Of a stretch of 64,000 nucleotides of DNA, positions 9,620 to 22,778 are shown piece by piece. Each line of letters begins with the position of its first letter. Within the stretch, counting starts at the first letter, position 1. Origin of the DNA: Zanthoxylum bungeanum (Eukaryota > Streptophyta > Magnoliopsida > Sapindales > Rutaceae); assembly GCA_019454045.1 (NCBI GenBank), contig SKCR01015041.1, positions 1-64,000 of the forward strand. Reading direction: 5' to 3'. The translations under genes and the position numbers were made by a program. The notes beneath the pieces were generated by a model. That model saw only the letters and a list, made by a program, of their open reading frames with translations, made no database searches and was not told where the DNA came from.

Positions 9620-12600
9620 ATGGCGGCTTCAGCATCAGGGCAACCTCAGTTCATTGCTAGCACTGGCGGTAACCGTAGCTTTTCAAATGCACCACTGATT
9701 GAGAATGAAGATACTGACCAAATTGTTGTGCCTGATGTGAGTTGCCTATATTTCTTTTGTTTTGTCAATCTCAAAAGATTACATTTATTAAACTTGTGTT
9801 CCCAGATGTTAGTTTTTGGAAGATTTCGTGACAAACAATGACTAAAATTGTGTGAATTGGGTTTGGTAGAGGAAGATGGTGAGAGTTGTAATGAAGTCAA
9901 GCAACCTCCCTTTTTTTCCTTATTATTTTTTAGGTGGCCACAGCAGTCACAGAGTGGTTATATTAATTGTTCTCATCCTTATCATTTATGCTTTGTTTAT
10001 AGAAAAATAAAACTTTTATGCAGTGCTAGCGCTTTCAATTGGCTGTCCAAATTATTGCTTGTGGAGGCTGTGACTACTATGGGATATATGAGTTAGAAAA
10101 GTCAATCTTGTGATAAGTCTATGTTATGGCTAAATTCCAATTTCTTGTTTTTCTGATAATTCATAATTGATTACCATTAAAGTTATTTACTTTGAACCTA
10201 GTACTAGCGATAAGGTGATATCCGCACGGCATGAGGCACTTCAGAAAATTCAAACATGCATCCAATTATTGTATCCGCATATTATTGTTTTGCAGCTCAA
10301 TTTTTGGCTATACCATTGGACTCTTACTAGAAATGAGTTTCTTTTTTCAATAGGAAAGGATATAGCTCCAAAGCTTCCAAAATTCTGTAGGCTTGTGGAT
10401 GTTATAAACCGCAAACTAGTTGTGGTCCCTCGATCCTTACAGATTGTCCAGGGAAACAAAAGAAAGAAAAAAGTCAGTCATTTTCTGCTGTGGGGATGCA
10501 ATGTTATTAATTGCCACTAAATAATAGAGTTAAGTGCTTTGTTGAGAATTTTCATTTTTTATTATTTTTAAATAAGTTGATTTGGTAAAATTTTATTTAT
10601 AAGCATTCACATGCTATGCAAACAACTGATAAGCTTCAAGATTGTAAATCTATCAACTGTGGAATTTTCTATATAATACCAATATTGGGATGATTAAATA
10701 GGATGAACAAGTTGGTCAAAATAGATGGCTCCTAGGTACGTGGCATCAGTAAAGTGAATTATTACAATATTCTAATGCAGATGCATTCTTGAGAAATCTA
10801 ACATTATTACAGTAGAAAGACTATACATCATATGTACTATAGATAGGATGTATAGGAAATTACATCTAGGAAACTGAGCAAGTTAGAATTTCATTTGCTT
10901 CAAATAAAGTGTTTCGAGTGACAAAGTTAAATTCTGTCTTTTGCAACATGGATTCTTTTGATCAGTTATGCATCATCCAGAATAAATGGCTTCGAAATTA
11001 AAACAACTATATTTTAAGTTTGTCAAAATGCAGATATGTTACATGATGCCTTGACGTGACTTTTATCTAGTTTGTTGAAGACAGGGGAAAATAAAGTACA
11101 ATGCAGAGTATTGAGTTTAAATGATATGTGGAAAAGTGAAGGTCGATTATGTATCTAGGAGTATGTTCGACCAATTCATGGACTATTTATTTGAAATTTT
11201 TTTTATTGATTATTATTGTTGTTGACTTCTGGAGAGGGCACTTTCAGATAATTTTGTTGTTCTTAAGTCAATGCTGGTTGCATAATAAATTCTAGTGCCA
11301 TTAGCCTCAGTTTCGGAAATTTTATTAACATGCATTCTCTTTTAGATTTTGTTAAAGCTCTCATTATGTAAGTCTTACTTAATTGATTGTTGGATTGCGG
11401 GTTTTACTGAGCTGTCTTTGTGAAGAATTGAGTGTGTATATATGGGAATATCTCGATTTGTGACAATTTATGCTGCGTTCATGCAGAGGACAAGCTGGAA
11501 AAACTTATTTGCTTACATGGGCCCTGGGTTCCTTGTTTCCATAGCATATATAGATCCTGGAAATTGTAAGAATCGGTAATTCTTATTTCCTATTGGGCAA
11601 TCACAAATTACAAAATTCCTAATCCTATTTCCATCTGTATATTTTTGGATAACATACAGTTGAAACTGATCTGCAGTCCGGAGCGCAGTACAAGTATGAG
11701 GTGTGTATGTTGATTACTTATCATTAAAAGTAAATGTCTTGCCCTTAAGCTTGCTTTCTCAGCTTATTTTTTTGCTAGATTTATGCTTTTGAGGTTTCAT
11801 TGTTATGAAATACTCAAAGAAGACAGTAGCGGCATCTCTCTTTGACATATTGTTAATGTATAATGTGTGCCCATGAAAACTATCATTCAATTTTACGGCC
11901 GTATCAACCTCAAACATGAATAATAACTAGATTATGGCTGCCATCTTTATGCGATTCTATTTTCCTAATGATTTTTTAGCCAAAAAAGGTATGTAATACA
12001 TAGTTATATCACGTCTATTGTTATCTAATATATTTATAGTCTAATTTATTTATGCTTCTCAGGAGCTACTAGATGAAGATGGCTTCTTTTTTAGTAATGT
12101 TATGCAATTTACAGAATTGAAATTAATTCTATTTGGAAAAGTCACATTAATTTGCTCATATGGTTAACCTGGATTTTTTATTTATTTTTATACTTTGTTG
12201 CAGTTACTCTGGATCATTTTAGTAGCTTCATGTGCTGCTCTTGTTATTCAGTCTCTAGCAGCCAATCTCGGGGTCGTCACGGGTACGTGATATGTATAAC
12301 GGCTAAATTGGCTAGAAATCTTCTTTCAGTATGATCAATGATGCAGCACTCTATACCAAATTCCATTCCTTGCTTGCAGGAAAGCATTTAGCAGAACACT
12401 GTAGAAATGAATACCCTAAGGTGCCGAACTTCATCTTATGGGTTCTTGCTGAAATTGCTATAGTGGCATGTGACATACCTGAAGGTACATTAGAGTGTTT
12501 TTCCTTCGCAAGCAATCAAATGATTTGAATGCTTTTTCTTTCTATTATAAGGAAATATCTGTAAAACACCACTAAAGCACATTCAGTAAATTTTGTTTTG

Positions 12601-15600
12601 TTTAAAAAGTATAATCTGAATGGTTCAAATTTTCTTATGGTATTTTTCTCAATTATTTGTACCAAAACCAGTGACTATGCTATTCATAAGTTTTAAAATT
12701 ACTGACAACCTTGAGAACAAACCTCCGTTTTGACTTCCTATCATATTGCGAGGTGTCCCTTGTTAAAAACAATATTTTCAAGCTGCATTTGTTTCTGCAT
12801 CAAAGCTGATGAAATGCTTTTCCATAATCAACGTTGATTTTATTCTTAGAATTGACGTTGACCCACTATTTCTAAACTGGTAGTATACCCGGCCTAATAT
12901 GTGAGGTTAGCAAAATTTCACAATTTCTTCGCATGATTTATCTCCTTATTTCCCTCTTATTTCTCTTCTTTTATATCATGTAAATTAAAAATATAAAAAT
13001 CTTATAAGTTCTGGCTTCTCTTTGCTTTCCTAAGGGAACAGAGTCAAATTCTTTTTTAGACACATACATGTTTGAGAAACAGAGCATTTTCATCTCTCAC
13101 ACCATATTTGGCCAAATTAGTATTATACCAGTGTAGAACTTGACATAATGGTGCACTGTGCACATACATTCTCAGAAAATAACCGACTTCAAATCAACCG
13201 AAATCACTTTTTTCCTTAATTTTTTTTGAAACAAAGTAAATCTGTGGGTATGGACTTTGAGATTTTAATCTCTGCCTTCAGTTTTATCTGTTTATGAAGC
13301 AATCAAAAGAGTATGAGGCTTCCGCTATTTGTAGCAACTTGTTCTAGATCAATTTGTATTGATACTCGCAGATCAAACTGTTCTGACTTCTTGTTTCTTC
13401 TACTTCCAGTGATTGGAACAGCCTTCGCATTGAATATGCTCTTTAAAATTCCAGTATGGATTGGTGTTCTTCTAACTGGGTTGAGCACATTGATTCTTCT
13501 AGCATTGCAGCAATACGGGGTATATTGATTCATATCCTATATTGTATTAATCTGGATGCAGCTATAAATAAATGGTTAATTAAATGTGAAATTACTTTAT
13601 TGGTTTTTGTAGTAATCCGAAACAACTTAATTGTTTGTGTTTCTTGTTTTACAGGTCAGGAAGCTCGAATTTTTGATTTCTTTTCTTGTACTCACTATGG
13701 CTGCATGCTTTTTCATGGAGCTTGGCTATGCAAAGCCTGATGCAAAAGAAGTTATGACTGGACTTTTTGTTCCCCAACTCAAAGGAAATGGTGCTACTGG
13801 TCTCGCAATTTCACTTCTTGGTGCTATGGTTATGCCGTGGGTTTCTTATTTTCTTCCTACTTTTTAATGGTTCCCTTATTTGAATTTTGTCATCTTTGTT
13901 TTCATTCATGTCTTGTTCAGGCACAATCTCTTTCTGCACTCAGCTTTGGTGCTTTCCAGGAAAATCCCAAGATCTGTTAGGAGCATCAAGGTGAAGTTTC
14001 TGTTAAATATGCTTTTATAGTGTTTTGATCTGCTGGATGTGTGGCAAGGTCCATATGTAATTGATGTTAGACGTATGGCTGAGAGTTTACCTTCTGTGCC
14101 ATTCTTGTTTAAAAATAATAATACAACTGTGCAACATGAATCTTCTGTCATCACAGAAGATTTTCTTCCTCGGCAGGCAATTGTGGATGATAAGATACCT
14201 CTCATTCAAATTGACTGCGCCTCATCCCACTTGCTTATTGTCTGTACAGCCATTCATGGTCATCACTTTGTATCTTTTTTATAATTTCAACTTGAAGAAT
14301 ATCTATTTTAGTGGACAATGGTCTAATGGGACAATGTTCTAATGGGACATGTTGAGTATAAAATGCTCATTCCTTTACAGAAAGATATATAATTTAATTT
14401 CTGATCACCAATGTAGCACATTACCACACAATTTTGAACACTAAACTACTTGAATGGGTAAATAATGTTGATTCACCAAAGGGTTGAATTGTAATATATA
14501 TTGAAGGCCTAGACAGAAATTTAAATTTATGAAGAATAACCCCCCAAATGTAATATGTATCCTATGTTCATTAAATGCACTGATGATTGGCATCTGATTC
14601 AATTCTTGTTCACAGGAGGCTTGCACATTTTATTTGATTGAAAGTGGCTTTGCTTTAACGGTGGCTTTTCTCATTAATGTGTCCATTATTTCCGTAAGTG
14701 GTGCGGTTTGCGGTTCCTCAAACTTAAATCCAGAAGATCAGGCTAGCTGCAAGGACTTGGATTTGAATAAAGCCTCCTTTTTACTTAGAGTAGGTGAACT
14801 AGCAACATTTTTCCAATATTTTATTTGTCTTTTTGATCATTGTAATCGTGATAGCCTTTTCTATCTTTTGTTTACAGAATGTCTTAGGTAGCTGGAGTTC
14901 AAAAATTTTTGCAATTGCTTTGTTGGCATCAGGTCAGAGTTCTACTATAACGGGAACTTATGCAGGACAATATGTAATGCAGGTATTGGATAATAATTCA
15001 GGTTCTGTGTACCCATAAAATCTTCTTGCCTTGCCAGTAAAAATATCTATACTACTCGCTTAAACATCTTTCAGAATAGATTTTGGAGTTGAATAATCTT
15101 CAAGTCAAAATATTATTTTGTTAACACAGTCAGCCTTATTTCATAAGGTCTGAAGATATGAACTATTTGCAGTATGTGCCATAACTCTCTACTTTCAAAT
15201 GAATATTCATCCAATAATATTAAATTAATCACGTAGCTATTCATTCTTTCTTAGGCATTTCTTATGGCAGTTCTTTATTTGTGACATACCGAATTTTCCT
15301 TGGAGAGTTGAGATGTTTTCAAAACAGTTAGATACTTTTCAGAAGGTACTTGACAGAGGTTACATGATAGATTCATGGCTCGCATAAACTTTACCTTAGC
15401 TTGTTAAGATGAATGCCTGTTGCTTTTAAATTGCAGGCCCTAACACATCTTGTTTTCCTGTTTAGCAAAACTTTCCTTTGTCTGTTTTGTAGGGCTTTCT
15501 TAACTTACGATTGAAGCCGTGGATTCGGAACTTTCTAACTCGATGCCTGGCGATAGTACCTAGTTTAATTGTTGCATTGATTGGTGGTTCTTCTGGTGCT

Positions 15601-17438
15601 GGACAACTCATTATTATTGCATCGGTAACTGATATAGATCAATAACTGAAATTATTTAAACTGAAAACATGACATATTAGAAATAAAGATATTTTCCGAA
15701 AAATTTCAGATCAAATATAATGGTAAAACATAATACTGAATGCAATTATAAATCTATCCAACATATTTTATTGAAACAAATAAAAGTTCATTACTAAGTT
15801 ATGCTGTCAAAGGCGGTATGAGAACAAGGCATTTTGATAGTTTAACCCGCCTAATCGCTACCTAAGCGTCGTCTTTGACCAGCAAAACAGCGGGTTGACT
15901 AGTCTAACATGTAGAAATTTATCTAATATATAAGAAATCATAACTTACAATACCTAAGGCGTTGTCCAAGTGCTGCAGGCTGCTGTTTGAAAAACACACC
16001 CAAACGCCGCTTAGGCGCCTTTAACAGCATAGTTACTAAGAGTGCTTAAAGTTTGTCTTGAGGGGTGTAACCATAAGTAAATTATGCTTATGAGTCAATG
16101 ATCTACTATGATGTTGATATTCATGATTTTACATTAATTCTTTGCCATAGGTGCATCAATCGAATACAGCTTTTCCATGTTATTTTGATTAAGCCATTTA
16201 GGGGAATGGCAACTTCATTTTTAACAACTAACAGATATTCTGTAACATATCAGTATCAATTCTGGATGTTAGACAGATAACTCTTCCAATCATTTCACTG
16301 TATTTTTGACAACCAAGTAGTTCTCACTGATTCAACTGTTTTTACAATGAAATGTCTGTAAATGACAATGGACCTATCCTGTTAAATAGGACATCCTATT
16401 TCCTCTACTTTTGAATTGCTAAATAACTATTTTGTCATTCCTGCACATCTCACTGAAGAGATAAATTATGGCCTCCTAGGTTTGTTCAGAAGACAATTGA
16501 GGGCCTCGTCTCAAAAAGAGTCAGCAAAAGTGAAACAACATAAAAGAAAAATTATATTTGAGACTTTTTCATGGAAAACTTATTTTGATGCGTTTTGGGC
16601 AGATGATTCTTTCATTTGAGCTACCTTTTGCCCTTGTTCCACTTCTCAAGTTTACCAGCAGCAAGGCAAAGATGGGGATACATGTCAACTCAATTGCGGT
16701 AAAGCTTTTTTTTTATTCTTGTCATTGTTGTTATGCAGTTATCCATTCAACCCAAGCATTGTATTTATCCTTTCAAAAATTTGCAGGACTCTAACAATAT
16801 ATGGCATATTGATAAAAAATAAATAAATAAATGGTTGAGAATATCACAGACGATTCCACAAGGTTTTGTCTACCTGTTGATTTTGCATATTGGGCTTCGC
16901 ACTATTAACTAATCGAAAACATCAATGAAAACATTTTGTTTTTTAAGTTCTTAGGCATCAAGTGGTGGACATCATAGTCTTGTGTTTATTTGGTCATGAG
17001 GTGAAAATACTGCAGCTACCACAGAATCTAGAATATATTAATCTCTTGCTTTTGCATTTATCATTTGGAGGCTGATGTTTCTGTTTTGACATTTTTCTCT
17101 TTTCACAGATTTCAGCTATCACATGGATCATTGGCTCCCTGATAATGATAATAAACGTATACTATCTCGCAGCAAGTTTCATCAAGTTTCTTTTACATGG
17201 CCATTTAAAAATCGTGGAAACTGTGTTTTTGGGAATATTTGGATTTGCGGCAATGGCAGTATATCTGGCGGGAGTAGCTTACTTGGTCTTCCGAAAAAAT
17301 AAGGAGGCTTCACACCTTTTGGCACTAACAACACACGAAAATCAACAAACAGCAAACGAATCCATTTACAGTCTCCCTAGAGAAGACATAGCGAGCATGC
17401 AGCTACCTTCGAGAAGCAGAACAGTAGACGTAGACTAA
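9620..17438 (+). CDS. NRAMP: NRAMP-family divalent metal transporter, 13 coding exons, 539 aa
   Basis: Proton-coupled importer of Fe2+/Mn2+ and similar metals across a plant membrane (family knowledge). Coding exons by splice sites and conserved sequence: 9620-9736, 11487-11565, 11660-11700, 12204-12282, 12380-12484, 13410-13519, 13655-13836, 13921-13990, 14616-14789, 14878-14982, 15493-15624, 16603-16698, 17109-17438. All introns are GT-AG and the frame stays open through every junction (1620 bp). Family marks: DPGN in the first membrane helix (residues 62-65), MPH (237-239) in the sixth helix, and the transport signature [17 protein letters not shown] (338-354). Hydrophobic helices recur through the protein, and the tail ends in a polar region with DIASMQLP. 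The many-exon structure fits the AtNRAMP1/6 group rather than the four-exon AtNRAMP2-5 group. Exact member, metal and membrane are not determinable here. No truncation is seen. Confidence 0.95.
15791..16040. mobile_element. hAT-like MITE in NRAMP intron 11
   Basis: The 8-bp direct repeat TTACTAAG (15791-15798 and 16033-16040) flanks a 234-bp element (15799-16032). Its ends form imperfect inverted repeats: left TTATGCTGTCAAAGGCGG, right (reverse complement) CTATGCTGTTAAAGGCGC. An 8-bp TSD is the rule for hAT elements. It carries no ORF. Its position within the intron should not affect the coding frame. Confidence 0.75.
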
Positions 17439-19025
17439 TTGGATTACAGTACAGGTAAGTGAATTTAAGAACACAAATTCTGTGAAAATTTTTCTTCTAC
17501 TTTGATGAAGATGCTAGTTTCCATAGGCTGGAAGTATATTAGAATAAAGCTGATAACCATGGGGATTTTTTTTTGTTTTGTTTTTTTCATTTCTTCTGTT
17601 TGCACCTGCCTTTAGTCTTTGTGTAGCTTCTAGCTTCTCATGCATTATCCTCTGAGTGTACATTTGGGTTCTGCTGGTCATATAGCCTATAGCTTGAAGT
17701 ATAATAAAAGCATGATTTCTAGTTACATTTGAATGAGCAAATACATAAGCATATATCTGCCTTTGATTATACAAAATTACTGTCTCAATCTCTTCTTTAA
17801 TTATAATTATACAATCTGCTAATTTGGAAGTAGTTCTATGATTGATAGATAAACAATCAATTACTTCTTTTTCATTATTATTTTGTCAAATTGCAACCCA
17901 ATATCCTTGACAATTATTTGACCGGGGTTCAAACCTCAAATATCTTGTTTTCAACGTAAGAGATTTTACCAATTAAATTAATTTGCAACCCTTTTTAAAA
18001 AAAAAATTAATTAATTAAGGAGTGGGTGAACTTTTTTTATTAAAATATTTGAAAACTTAGTCAACTGCACTCCAAGGAGCAGTTTTTTTATTAGTTACTT
18101 AAAAAGCTTAAGTTGAACATTTGTAGCTAAAGGGAGGTTAGTATTTGCTTGGATTCTGCCCTGGAAAAGTCACAGCAATATTTTGGCCCATATTCATGAA
18201 ATTCTCCTAATTTATGTCCTAAATAACCAAGAGGGGCTGAATTGATAATTAAAAATTGTAAGGTCTAAATAACATCAAATTTACAAATTCAATCTTAACA
18301 CTAAATATTCAATCAAATATTTTAAGGCCCCAACTCCATCCACAATATGCAATCTCAACACAAGATATTTGACTTAAATAATACAATTACTAATCCAAAT
18401 ATCATTTAATTCAATACAAAATCAAATAGCTCAAAATGCAAATATAAGCAAATTAAAGTAAAGAATTAAGAGAAAGGGATGGACACATGATATTTACTTA
18501 GTTCGACAACTCTGCCTATGTTCACGTCTCAAGCAACCCGCAAGAGGATTCACTACAATACTTGATTTCTTGGGTGTCAATGAAACTCTTAAACACTTTT
18601 TCTTTATCGGACTTAAAGATGATCCAATTCAACTTTTGGATATGGATCAAACCTTCATAATTTTTCTTTATGGGATCGAAGATAACTCAAATATTTGATA
18701 ATATAAAACAAATGGAGAACAAAGCCCCAACAAATGTGAAACTCCTCTCATAATACAAATTTAAACAGTAAATTTGAGTTTGATTATAGATAAACAAATT
18801 TGATGATCAAAATATAAAATATTGACAGATTAAAAATGATTTAGTAACTCTCTTCTCTCTCGAAAAACCCCTAGCAAACTTAACTTTTTTCTTCATCTTC
18901 ATCAAGCCAGGGGTTATGGTCGGCAGCTAAGCTCCTACAATCCACCCCCCCCCCCCCCCCCCAACAAACAACCTTTAACCTCTTTCCCTCACCCAAACCA
19001 TGGCAAGTTTTTTAATCTCATCTCC
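17439..19025 (+). other. 3' flank of the NRAMP gene and intergenic DNA
   Basis: The stop codon is followed at 17455 by GTAAGTGAATT, so a 3'-UTR intron is possible. AATAAA motifs at 17543 and 17703 are candidate polyadenylation signals. Further right the DNA is AT-rich without genes. About 18200-18900 has wording typical of decayed plant LTRs (GAGGGGCTGAATTGATAATTA..., TTAGTTCGACAAC..., CTATGTTCACGTC...), so it may be a very old LTR remnant (weak). Confidence 0.5.
18945..18962 (+). repeat. Homopolymer run of 18 C
   Basis: An uninterrupted C run lies about 60 bases left of the Copia insertion. Runs of this length are unstable and error-prone in sequencing, so the exact length is uncertain. Confidence 0.8.
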
Positions 19026-19360
19026 TGTTGTGATTAAACACACACAATAGAGATGAAATGAGAGAAAATTCTTCTTATATTCACAAACAAAGAATTACAA
19101 AGCTTACAACTCTAAGCTTAACAAAAACCTCTCAACCATCTTTACTCTCTATTCCTCTATTTTGGGATACTTTACAATGGCCTGGGGGGCTCAAATTTAT
19201 AGTGCTCAAATCACGTGAACAGTGCCACGCGGTTTGGCACTTGCTGGCAGCAAGTTGGCACCTCACATCAAGCTTTCGGTGTTTGATGTCATTTGCCCTG
19301 GCTTCTTGCTGGCTTCCTCATGCATGCATGTTGCATGCATGAGCTGAGCTGTTTTCAACA
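19026..19360 (-). repeat. 3' LTR of the Copia element
   Basis: 335 bp with TGTTG/CAACA ends. It is longer than the other LTR (299 bp), mostly through about 30 extra bases near 19134-19165 and a duplicated TGCATGCATG near the right end. Confidence 0.93.
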
Positions 19361-19375
19361 AATCTCCCCCTCGGT
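19361..19375 (-). other. Polypurine tract of the Copia element
   Basis: The - strand reads ACCGAGGGGGAGATT right before the 3' LTR, as expected of the plus-strand primer. Confidence 0.8.
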
Positions 19376-19546
19376 GAAGATTTCTCAAAATATGAGCCGA
19401 CCATCAATCATCCAAACCGGATCCTCAAAAGGATCCACCCCTGGCTGCATCTGTATGACTGCCTACGTACCCTGAGTTGGGATCAAGCCAATCGTAGTTC
19501 TCTGAATCTCCACACTCTGACTATGTGGAGAGTTTTGTCATCCCGG

Positions 19547-21553
19547 CTATGACACGACAGATTTCAGCTTCTCCTTCGATAAAACCTTCGTGAACATATC
19601 GGCACCGTTGTCGTCGATGTGAATTTTCCTGAGTTCTAACAACTTTGAGCTCAGGACGTCCCGTATCCAGTGATACCTCACATCGATATGTTTTGACCTC
19701 GAGTGAAATGTCGAATTTTTACCAAGATAGATAGCACTTTGGCTATCGTAGTACAAAGTGTACTTCTCCTGCTTGAAACTCAATTCATGGACGAATGTCT
19801 TCATCCACAGCAATTCCTTGCAAGCTTCTGTCACTGCAATGAATTTTGCCTCTTTTGTAGAAAGTGCAACACACATATGCAACCTTGACTGCCATGCCAC
19901 AGCTCCTCCTGAGAGAGTAATCAGATACCCCGAAGTAGACTTTCGGGTATCCACATCTCCTGCCATATCTGAATCGGTGTAGCCTATCAACACTGGTTCG
20001 CTGCTTCCAAAACATAGCCTCATTTTGGATATGCCTCGAAGATACAGCATAATCCATTTGATCGCATTCCAGTGTTCTCGTCCTGGATTTGACATAAATC
20101 GGCTGACCAATCCAACTGCGTGTGCTAAGTCTGGCCTTGTGCACACCATGGCATACATAAGACTTCCAACTGCTGAGGTGTATGGAACTTGTTTCATTTC
20201 CTCCTTCTCTGTCTCAGTAGAGGGACTCTGTTGTGTACTCAACCTAAAGTGGGTAGCAAGAGGAGTGCTAACCGCTTTAGCCTTGTCCATCTGGAATCTC
20301 TGAAGTACCTTCTCGATGTACTCCTCCTGTGACAAGTATAATCTCTTGGCTTTTCGATCACGACCGATCCCGATGCCAATAATCTGTTTAGCTGGCCCCA
20401 AGTCTTTCATCTCAAAAGACTTACTCAGTTGCTGCTTCAAATTATCAATCCTCGATCGATTCCGGCCAACTATCAACATATCATTTACATACAACAGTAA
20501 GATGATAAAGTCATCGTCAGAAAATTTATGAACGAAAACACAATGGTCTGAAGTAGTCTTCTTGTATCCATGCTCCCCTATAACTGACTCGAACTTCACG
20601 TACCACTGTCTTGGTGCCTGTTTCAAACCGTATAGGCTTTTCCTGAGTCTGCACACATAGTCATATTTCCCTCTGAATCTGAAGCCTTCTGGTTGCTCCA
20701 TGTAAATTTCTTCTTCCAGATCTCCGTGAAGAAATGCGGTCTTGACATCCATCTGCTCAACTTCCAGGTCGAGGCTTGCTGCTAAGCTGAGTACCACTCT
20801 GATGGATGACATCTTCACAACTGGAGAGAAGATTTCATCGAAATCAATGCCTTTTCTTTGATTGAATCCATTGACAACTAGTCTGGCTTTGTACCGGGGT
20901 TGTGAAGTATGCTCATGTTGCTTCACTCTGTACACCCATTTGTTCTTCAAAGCACGTTTGCCTCTTGGCAATTTCACCAACTCAAAAGTGTGATTGTCAT
21001 GCAAAGATTTCATCTCATCTTGCATGGCTTCCTCCCACTTTTCTCTGTCTTCTGTTTCCACAGCCTCCTGGTAACTCTCGGGTTCTCCCCCGTCAGTAAG
21101 CAACACATACTTATATGCAGAGTATTTGGTTGAAGGTCGCCTCTCTCTGTCAGACCTTCTCTGTGAAACTGTTGGTGTAGCTTCTAGTACTGGTGGTTGA
21201 TCATGATCATCATCTCTGGGAGCTTCATCATCTGTACCCTCATGTCTGGGAACCTCATCTTCAACTTGTACTGGCACCGGTGTATGAGGTTCTGGATTCA
21301 CATCTCTGTATTGTTGGGGCATTGTCTTCATCTCCTTTCGGATATCTTCTATGGTCGGGTCTTCAACAAAGACAACATCTCGGCTCCTGACGATCTTCTT
21401 TTCCACGGGATCATACAGTTTGTAGCCGAAATCATCCTGACCATAGCCAATAAAGACACATTGTCGCTTCTTTGCATCAAGCTTGGATCTCTCGTCCTTT
21501 GGGACGTGTACAAATGCTTTGCACCCAAAGACATGCAAGTGTTCGTATGACAC
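19547..21553 (-). pseudogene. Copia reverse transcriptase and RNase H part of pol
   Basis: 668 codons open on the - strand. The first about 60 residues are the end of the integrase region (HVFGCKAFVHVPKDERSKLD). Then comes a linker of about 120 residues, followed by RT with KNKWVYRVKQ, YKARLVVNGF, DVKTAFLHGDLEEEIYM and YGLKQAPRQWY. RNase H has GYTDSDMAGDVDTRKSTSGY and the Copia end SKHIDVRYHWIRDVL. The RT active-site motif, normally Y-V-D-D-M in Copia, reads YVNDM, so one of the two catalytic aspartates is lost. It joins the upstream frame through a frameshift near 21553-21570. Even if expressed, this enzyme should be dead. Confidence 0.93.
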
Positions 21554-22311
21554 TTTTTACCTGTCCAAGCTTGGTTAGGAACATTACCTTTTAGTGCGAC
21601 CGCTGGGGACATGTTCAAAACATGTACTGTTGTGTTGAGTGCCTCCCCCCAAAATGTCTTCGGCAGCTTGGCTTGTGATAACAAGCTTCTGACCTTTTCG
21701 CACAAGGTTCTGTTCATCCTCTCAGCTAGGCCATTCAGCTGAGGTGTCTTCGGAGGTGTCGTTTGATGTCGGATTCCTTGCATCTTGCAGTACTGATCAA
21801 ACGGACATCTGTATTCTCCACTGTTGTCTGTTCTGATGCATTTGAGTTTCTTGTCGGTTTCTCTCTCCACCAGGGCGTGAAACTCCTTGAACACTCCAAA
21901 CACTTGGTCTTTTCTCTTCAAGGTGTATGCCCAGATCTTCCTTGAATGATCATCAATGAATGTCACAAAATACAGTGACCCACCAAGTGTTCGTGTCTGC
22001 ATCGGACCACATACATCTGAATGTATGAGGTCAAGTACCTCCGGTTTCCGTTGAAGCGGGGAGCTCTGGAAAGACACTCTGTTCTTCTTTCCAGCCATGT
22101 AGTGTTCACACTTCCGTAAGTGTGAGTTCTTCAATTCGGGAAGAACATTCCTTCTGCGTAGTATCTCCATCCCCGTTTGACTCATGTGACCGAGCTTTTT
22201 ATGCCATAGCTCGGCTGCCTCATTACTGTTGACTGTATTTATGCTACTATTGGAAATCTTAGCATGCATCAAATACAAAGTTGAGTCTTTCTTACCTCGT
22301 GCCACAACCAT
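21349..22311 (-). pseudogene. Copia integrase part of pol
   Basis: The GAG-pre-integrase zinc region reads HKKLGHMS...CEHYMAGK: the usual C-x2-C pair has a Tyr in place of the second Cys. The integrase core follows with HSDVCGPM, FVTFIDDHSRK and an IRTDNSGEY motif, i.e. the first two acidic residues, and then NGLAERMNRTL. Near 21553-21570 the frame shifts; the last about 80 codons of this frame are not integrase, and the true continuation is in the next frame. Confidence 0.9.
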
Positions 22312-22754
22312 TGATCCTTTTGTGAGCTTCCAGGTGCCGTCCTAAAGGTGTTGCAGAAACCTTCATCATCCAGCTTGCCTGTTGAGATCAGGTTTAACCG
22401 AATGTCAAGGATGTGCTTGACTCCCTTCAACACTAGCATTGTCCCGTTGTCTGTTTCAAGGCAGATGTCTCCAATACCGACGGCTTTGGACTGTCCGTCA
22501 TTCCCCATCCTTACAGCACCGTAGTCTCCTGGTGTGTACGATGAAAAGAAGTCTCTACGAGATGTGGCGTGTATGGATGCGCCACTATCTATCACCCAAC
22601 TGGTCTCGTGGCTGGCAAGATTTACAACATTTTCTTCATATATAATGAAGAACTGTTTTGAGGTATTGTCAGTGGTAGTAGCAACTCTTTCTTGATTAGA
22701 GTCACCATCTCTTCTGGACTGCTCGTTCTTCAGTTTGTAGCAATCTTTCTTCAT
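22269..22754 (-). pseudogene. Copia gag end and aspartic protease
   Basis: It begins inside the zinc knuckle (MKKDCYKLK) in the same frame as the gag frame above it. The protease active site reads WVIDSGASIHAT, the retropepsin D-[ST]-G triad. A frameshift near 22310-22350 leads into the integrase frame. Confidence 0.9.
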
Positions 22755-22778
22755 ATGGCCTTTCTTTTTACAGTGATA

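Noticed and set aside
10167..10520. 117-codon frame in NRAMP intron 1
   Set aside because: It sits between exons 1 and 2, matches no family I know and is not needed for the NRAMP frame; probably chance.
18200..18900. Possible old LTR remnant
   Set aside because: Only short phrases resemble plant LTRs; no borders, TSD or partner could be fixed, so not called as an element.
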